This document shows, piece by piece, positions 63,906 to 64,000 of a stretch of DNA of 64,000 nt; within the stretch, counting starts at the first letter, position 1; every line of letters starts with the position of its first letter. This DNA comes from an uncultured Bacteroidia bacterium. Lineage in GTDB: Bacteria > Bacteroidota > Bacteroidia > Bacteroidales > F082. The notes beneath the pieces are model-generated. The model was not told where the DNA came from. It did no database searches and saw only the letters and a list, made by a program, of their open reading frames with translations. The translations under genes were made by a program, and so were the position numbers. The stretch covers positions 16,631-80,630 of the forward strand of contig CACXQV010000010.1 of assembly GCA_902769875.1 (NCBI GenBank), given 5' to 3'.

Positions 63906-63967
63906 TAATGGACAAATGTAAGGCTGTTTTTGAGACGTATCCCCATTAATGGACAAATGTAAGGCTG
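63906..63967. repeat. Two direct repeats at the acyltransferase break, possible insertion-sequence end
   Basis: A 21-bp repeat whose core is atggacaaatgtaaggctg occurs at 63906-63926 and 63947-63967, 41 bp apart. Repeated subterminal motifs of this kind are typical of IS21-like element ends. No transposase is inside the window, so the identity is a hypothesis. Confidence 0.5.
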
Positions 63968-64000
63968 AGAATTTTCGTGGTTTTGTCATAGGTGCGGAGA

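Overview
The window looks like a chromosome segment of a gut- or oral-type Bacteroidales (Prevotellaceae or Bacteroidaceae-like). The evidence is repeated matches to the Bacteroidetes promoter signature (TAnnTTTG, in places with an upstream TTTG), weak ribosome binding sites, moderate GC, lipoprotein-rich proteins, and families typical of that order: glycogen operon with GH133/GT4/GH57/alpha-glucan phosphorylase, TPR-HTH membrane regulator, Wza/Wzc pair. Species cannot be fixed from sequence alone.

Layout. (1) 1-1293: 5' part of an ADP-forming acyl-CoA synthetase on the minus strand, cut by the window edge. (2) 1489-10292: two-gene plus-strand operon, a MATE exporter followed 8 bp later by a 2,490-residue NRPS of architecture C-A-T-C-A-T-reductase. 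It is predicted to release an N-acylated dipeptide aldehyde. The NRPS coding sequence is studded with five tandem heptanucleotide tracts and with palindromic inserts in linkers and loops. (3) 10279-14916: NUDIX hydrolase, two paralogous mini-HTH proteins flanking a TPR membrane regulator, and a Band-7/NfeD pair. (4) 15059-25247: minus-strand alpha-glucan (glycogen) operon: GH133 debranching enzyme, GT4 synthase, an embedded AlbA/Schlafen-type regulator, GH57 amylase, and a synthase-like/phosphorylase fusion. (5) 25372-27522: M3 dipeptidyl carboxypeptidase lipoprotein, divergent from the glycogen operon. (6) 27645-31818: CpsB-type phosphatase, Wzc-type tyrosine kinase with a Tyr-Gly/poly-His tail, and Wza-type export lipoprotein. 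(7) 31939 to the right edge: a very large minus-strand surface-polysaccharide locus with about 20 glycosyltransferases (GT2, GT4, GT8, GT32, GnT-I-like), two deacetylases, two ATP-grasp proteins, a FemAB-like protein, a Wzt-type ABC ATPase, and a compact AMP-ligase/carrier-protein/GNAT cassette likely to attach an amino acid or acyl group to a sugar.

The polysaccharide locus shows active remodelling: a recently duplicated or gene-converted glycosyltransferase pair (about 745 bp nearly identical), a decayed WbsX-type gene, and a truncated acyltransferase next to direct repeats at the right edge that may be the end of an insertion sequence. No ABC permease, flippase or initiating glycosyl-phosphate transferase was recognised, so the locus probably extends beyond the right edge.

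The most interesting candidates are the peptide-aldehyde NRPS with its repeat-riddled coding sequence and the adenylation/carrier/GNAT decoration cassette.
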